From the NCBI GenBank assembly GCA_003170655.1, contig PMYY01000081.1, forward strand, positions 8,999 through 32,744: DNA of 23,746 bases. The letters run 5' to 3'. The DNA comes from Nitrospiraceae bacterium. Its GTDB lineage: Bacteria; Nitrospirota; Thermodesulfovibrionia; Thermodesulfovibrionales; Dissulfurispiraceae. Below the pieces are notes generated by a model that saw nothing but the letters and a program-made list of their open reading frames with translations, had not been told where the DNA came from and did no database searches. Positions 21,438 to 23,746 of the stretch are shown in pieces. Every line of letters starts with the position of its first letter. The stretch's first letter is position 1. The position numbers and the translations under genes are program-made.

Positions 21438-22967
21438 TCAGCAGGATACGACTTTTTCCTCCCATCGGACCGGAAAGGCAATCCTGAAGGTCGTTCCCTT
21501 TCCCTTTTCACTATTTACATCAATCTGGCCAAGATGTTCCAGGACTATCTGCTTTACAAGAGGCAGCCCCATGCCGAAGCCATACTGTTTCGTGCTAAAA
21601 AATGGATCGAAAATTTTGTCCAAGTATTCTTTATCGATGCCGCTACCGGTATCTCTTATCAGAAGGATGATGTGCTCGTCCTCTTCATGAGCCGACAATT
21701 CAACCCTTCCGCCCGGCGGAGTCGCCTCTATCGCATTGCGGATGATATGGAAAAGTGCCGTCTTGAGGAGATTTTTCTGCATGTTTATCTTGAGAGGCCG
21801 GTCAGGCAGATCGACATTGACGTTAATGCCTTTGTCCGTTGCCTCCTTTTCCATTACCGAAACTATGTCCTTAACCACCCCGCTGATGTCCCCGAATTTG
21901 AACAGACCTTTCTTGGTCTTGAAGATACTCTCGAAATCACCGACAATGGATTCGAGTTTCTGGCATTCGTCGATCATCTCCCGGACATACTCTCCCACCT
22001 TCGGGGTGACCTGCTCCTTTTCGAGTATGCGCTTGCAGCCGCAGGCGATTACAAAGGCGGGGTTCCTGATCTTATCGGCGACCGTCAGCCCCATAAGTGC
22101 CATTGTCCGTTCCGCTACGAGTGTTTCGAGTTCCCTGTTGAGAGAAGCCAGGGCAGCATTGATATCCTCAATCTGCTTCCTGTCGTCGGACATCTTAAGG
22201 TAAATCTGATACGCCCTTATAAAAAACAGGCTAACGACTCCCACCCCAAGGAGTGCGACGGTATTCAGGCTCCCGCTGTATGGCTGTATGATCTGCCAGA
22301 TGTCATTGTGCTCCGCTGCTATAAGAAAGTGCTGGATTATATGGCCGAAAGACCTAGATATCGAATAGACAAGATACGATGATGACAGCCATACCATATA
22401 ACTCCACAGAGCGTTGTCCCTGTCTTTGCGATAGAGTCTGCCGCTCTCGACGAGGCTAAGAGCTGCTAGAACGATGAAGAGAACGGTCCCAGCGATATCG
22501 GTAACTATGATAGGCAAAAAGGGGATATAGGCGGCTGAAACGGGCGGTTCACCTTCATCCAAGCGGTGCTCACGGAGGCCAAGATAAAAGAAGACCATCG
22601 CCGCATCGAGAAGTATCTGGTCAAGTCGTGAGAGATAAAGAAAATAATCCCATCCTTCGACGACTACGGTCCGCTGAAAATAGAGCCATCCCTCGGTCTC
22701 ACCGATAATCCAGATATCCGACAAACGTCCCAGGAAGACGAGCACGTCCCACAGTATAAAGACCATTACTGAACAGAAGGTGTAACGCCAACCCTTTTGC
22801 ATGTAAAGGCGGTTCTTGACCATCAGGGCCAAAACTGCAACAAGGGCAATGAAGAAAAACATGCGGGCCATCTCATGCGTGTACATGGCCGGGAAATCCT
22901 GCGGTACGAATCCCCATGCATTCACTGGAAAAAGAAAAATGGCCAGGACTACCAAGATTCTTCTCAT
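21438..22967 (-). CDS. Membrane histidine-kinase-like protein with Asp in place of the H-box His
   Basis: This is an integral membrane sensor with a GHKL ATPase domain. From the ATG at 22967 it has 509 residues. A signal-like first segment is followed by about six hydrophobic segments (to about residue 254), a coiled coil (255-290), a degenerate dimerisation/H-box region and a complete ATP-binding domain: N-box FHIIRNAIEA (406-415), G1 DTGSG (439-443), F-box FDPFF (453-457) and G2 GFGMGL (463-468). The H-box reads VADKIRNP where HEIRNP is expected, so Asp298 (codon 22074-22076) stands at the phospho-acceptor His. A GTG at 22991 would add 8 residues, but GGGAG 4 nt before the ATG supports 22967. 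No partner regulator is adjacent. It lies between pyrE and the TPR gene. Confidence 0.88.
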   Translation of the reverse strand: MRRILVVLAIFLFPVNAWGFVPQDFPAMYTHEMARMFFFIALVAVLALMVKNRLYMQKGWRYTFCSVMVFILWDVLVFLGRLSDIWIIGETEGWLYFQRTVVVEGWDYFLYLSRLDQILLDAAMVFFYLGLREHRLDEGEPPVSAAYIPFLPIIVTDIAGTVLFIVLAALSLVESGRLYRKDRDNALWSYMVWLSSSYLVYSISRSFGHIIQHFLIAAEHNDIWQIIQPYSGSLNTVALLGVGVVSLFFIRAYQIYLKMSDDRKQIEDINAALASLNRELETLVAERTMALMGLTVADKIRNPAFVIACGCKRILEKEQVTPKVGEYVREMIDECQKLESIVGDFESIFKTKKGLFKFGDISGVVKDIVSVMEKEATDKGINVNVDLPDRPLKINMQKNLLKTALFHIIRNAIEATPPGGRVELSAHEEDEHIILLIRDTGSGIDKEYLDKIFDPFFSTKQYGFGMGLPLVKQIVLEHLGQIDVNSEKGKGTTFRIAFPVRWEEKVVSC

Positions 22968-23057
22968 AATTCTCCCGCCTTTGGACCCCACAAGGGCTGC
23001 CTCACTTCAAGTTCAATCGTTTCGGACAGCCCGGAGGCCGCGGCCGCCTTTACCAGA

Positions 23058-23654
23058 TTACTTGTTCATCCCGACGTTCCTGCTTCGATACAGCCCCATC
23101 AATTCTTCGCGTGTAACAACAGCTTCCACGACCTTGAAATCGGCTTTTATATCCGCCACTGCTTTCTCGACCGCTTCGTAGCCGCCCTCCTGCCGGTCGA
23201 CAAGTGCGATAACCTTGACTATCGTCAGCCCAGCCTCTCGTGCCCTATTGATAGCTTCTATAGTGGATTTGCCGGTTGTGATCACGTCATCAACGATTAC
23301 GACTTTGTCGCCGGGTTTGAGGTTACCTTCGATCCATTGCATCGTACCGTGGCTCTTGGCATTCTTCCTTACAACAAAGGATTCTAGAGGTTTCCCTTTA
23401 AAATAAGAGGTATAGGCTACAGCATCGGCTATTGGGTCTGCGCCAAGGGTAAGTCCACCGATTCCGGCAACCGGAAGATTTCTTATCATCTCGAATATAA
23501 TATTGCCGATTAGATACATGCCTTCGGGATGGAGGGTCACTGTCTTGCAGTTCACGTAGTAATTGCTCACACGCCCTGAAACCAGCTTGAACACAGGCTC
23601 TTCGCTGTATTTGAATGACTTCTCATAAATCAATTCCACCAGTCGTTCCTTCAT
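23058..23654 (-). CDS. pyrE: Orotate phosphoribosyltransferase
   Basis: This enzyme joins orotate to PRPP to give OMP in pyrimidine synthesis. The PRPP-binding motif VVIVDDVITTGKST lies at about 118-131. The flexible catalytic loop with FVVRKNAKSHG is at about 93-103, and the N-terminal FKLVSGRVSNYYVNCK region binds substrate. The 198-residue length is typical. The ATG is preceded by GGAAGGGA and by an extended -10 promoter. No other pyr gene is in view. It precedes the kinase-like gene by 90 nt counting from the ATG I chose there. Confidence 0.95.
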   Translation of the reverse strand: MKERLVELIYEKSFKYSEEPVFKLVSGRVSNYYVNCKTVTLHPEGMYLIGNIIFEMIRNLPVAGIGGLTLGADPIADAVAYTSYFKGKPLESFVVRKNAKSHGTMQWIEGNLKPGDKVVIVDDVITTGKSTIEAINRAREAGLTIVKVIALVDRQEGGYEAVEKAVADIKADFKVVEAVVTREELMGLYRSRNVGMNK

Positions 23655-23686
23655 GAATCGTCCCTTCCTGAATAAAGTTTATCAAT

Positions 23687-23695
23687 ATTATACCA
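23687..23695 (-). promoter_or_regulatory. Extended -10 promoter of pyrE
   Basis: TGG followed by consensus TATAAT (23692-23687), the same nonamer as at the TPR gene. The predicted start near 23680 gives a leader of about 26 nt, too short for a pyr attenuator. Beyond it, to the window end, I see nothing further. Confidence 0.6.
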
Positions 23696-23746
23696 CTATC
23701 TTTCAAGAACATTGGTCGCACATGACATTGACATCGGTTATACGAC

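Noticed and set aside
21534..22382. 282-codon plus-strand open frame opposite the kinase-like gene
   Set aside because: It is antisense to GHKL ATPase boxes and membrane segments, with no recognisable domain.

Overview
The window is a gene-dense stretch of a bacterial chromosome at roughly 50% G+C. It carries 24 supported or likely protein genes and no tRNA, rRNA, CRISPR array or complete insertion sequence. All but four genes (HD-GYP, a small ORF, OsmC, mqnB) lie on the minus strand. The gene set suggests a Gram-negative, respiring, probably anaerobic or microaerophilic bacterium: a Rieske/cytochrome b complex with a cytochrome b6-type split b subunit, the futalosine menaquinone route (mqnB), the MEP isoprenoid route (ispH), SppA and IHF/HU. 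The order pheA-hisC-aroF-tyrA-aroA-cmk-ispH-rpsA-sppA-HU resembles what I know from Nitrospirota and the former Deltaproteobacteria. Assignment to that neighbourhood is an inference; no taxonomic marker was searched.

Layout, left to right. (1) 60-2097: two ATPases of a di/oligopeptide-type ABC importer, without permease or binding-protein genes in view. (2) 2174-3626: Rieske, cytochrome b6-like and subunit IV-like genes with overlapping ends, a compact quinol-oxidising module. (3) 3673-8101: HU/IHF, SppA, ribosomal protein S1, IspH and Cmk. (4) 8103-13900: the aromatic amino acid cluster, transcribed pheA, hisC-like aminotransferase, DAHP synthase, tyrA, aroA and on into cmk. It covers entry into the shikimate pathway, the EPSP synthase step and both arms to Phe and Tyr. 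A 172-bp element bounded by 19-bp inverted repeats sits between tyrA and aroA. (5) 14135-16192: a convergent c-di-GMP pair, an HD-GYP response regulator facing a GGDEF response regulator. (6) 16360-19340: pyk and nadB, overlapping. (7) 19407-20849: a small unknown ORF, an OsmC-family protein and futalosine hydrolase. (8) 20846-23654: a TPR protein, an unusual membrane histidine-kinase-like protein and pyrE.

Most interesting observations. Three genes (dppD, pheA and the GGDEF regulator) lack a Shine-Dalgarno sequence and each has a -10-like hexamer ending exactly 8 nt before the ATG, which predicts leaderless mRNAs among neighbours with strong Shine-Dalgarno sites. Two signalling proteins have lost the residue that normally carries the phosphoryl group: Asp replaces the H-box His in the kinase, and Asn replaces the receiver Asp in the GGDEF regulator. 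The GGDEF gene is also AT-rich and preceded by a perfect 11-bp palindrome. The MITE-like element at 9473-9644 is the best candidate for an undescribed repeat. I found no convincing new multi-gene system; the novelty here is in regulation, in atypical signalling proteins and in one small mobile-element candidate.
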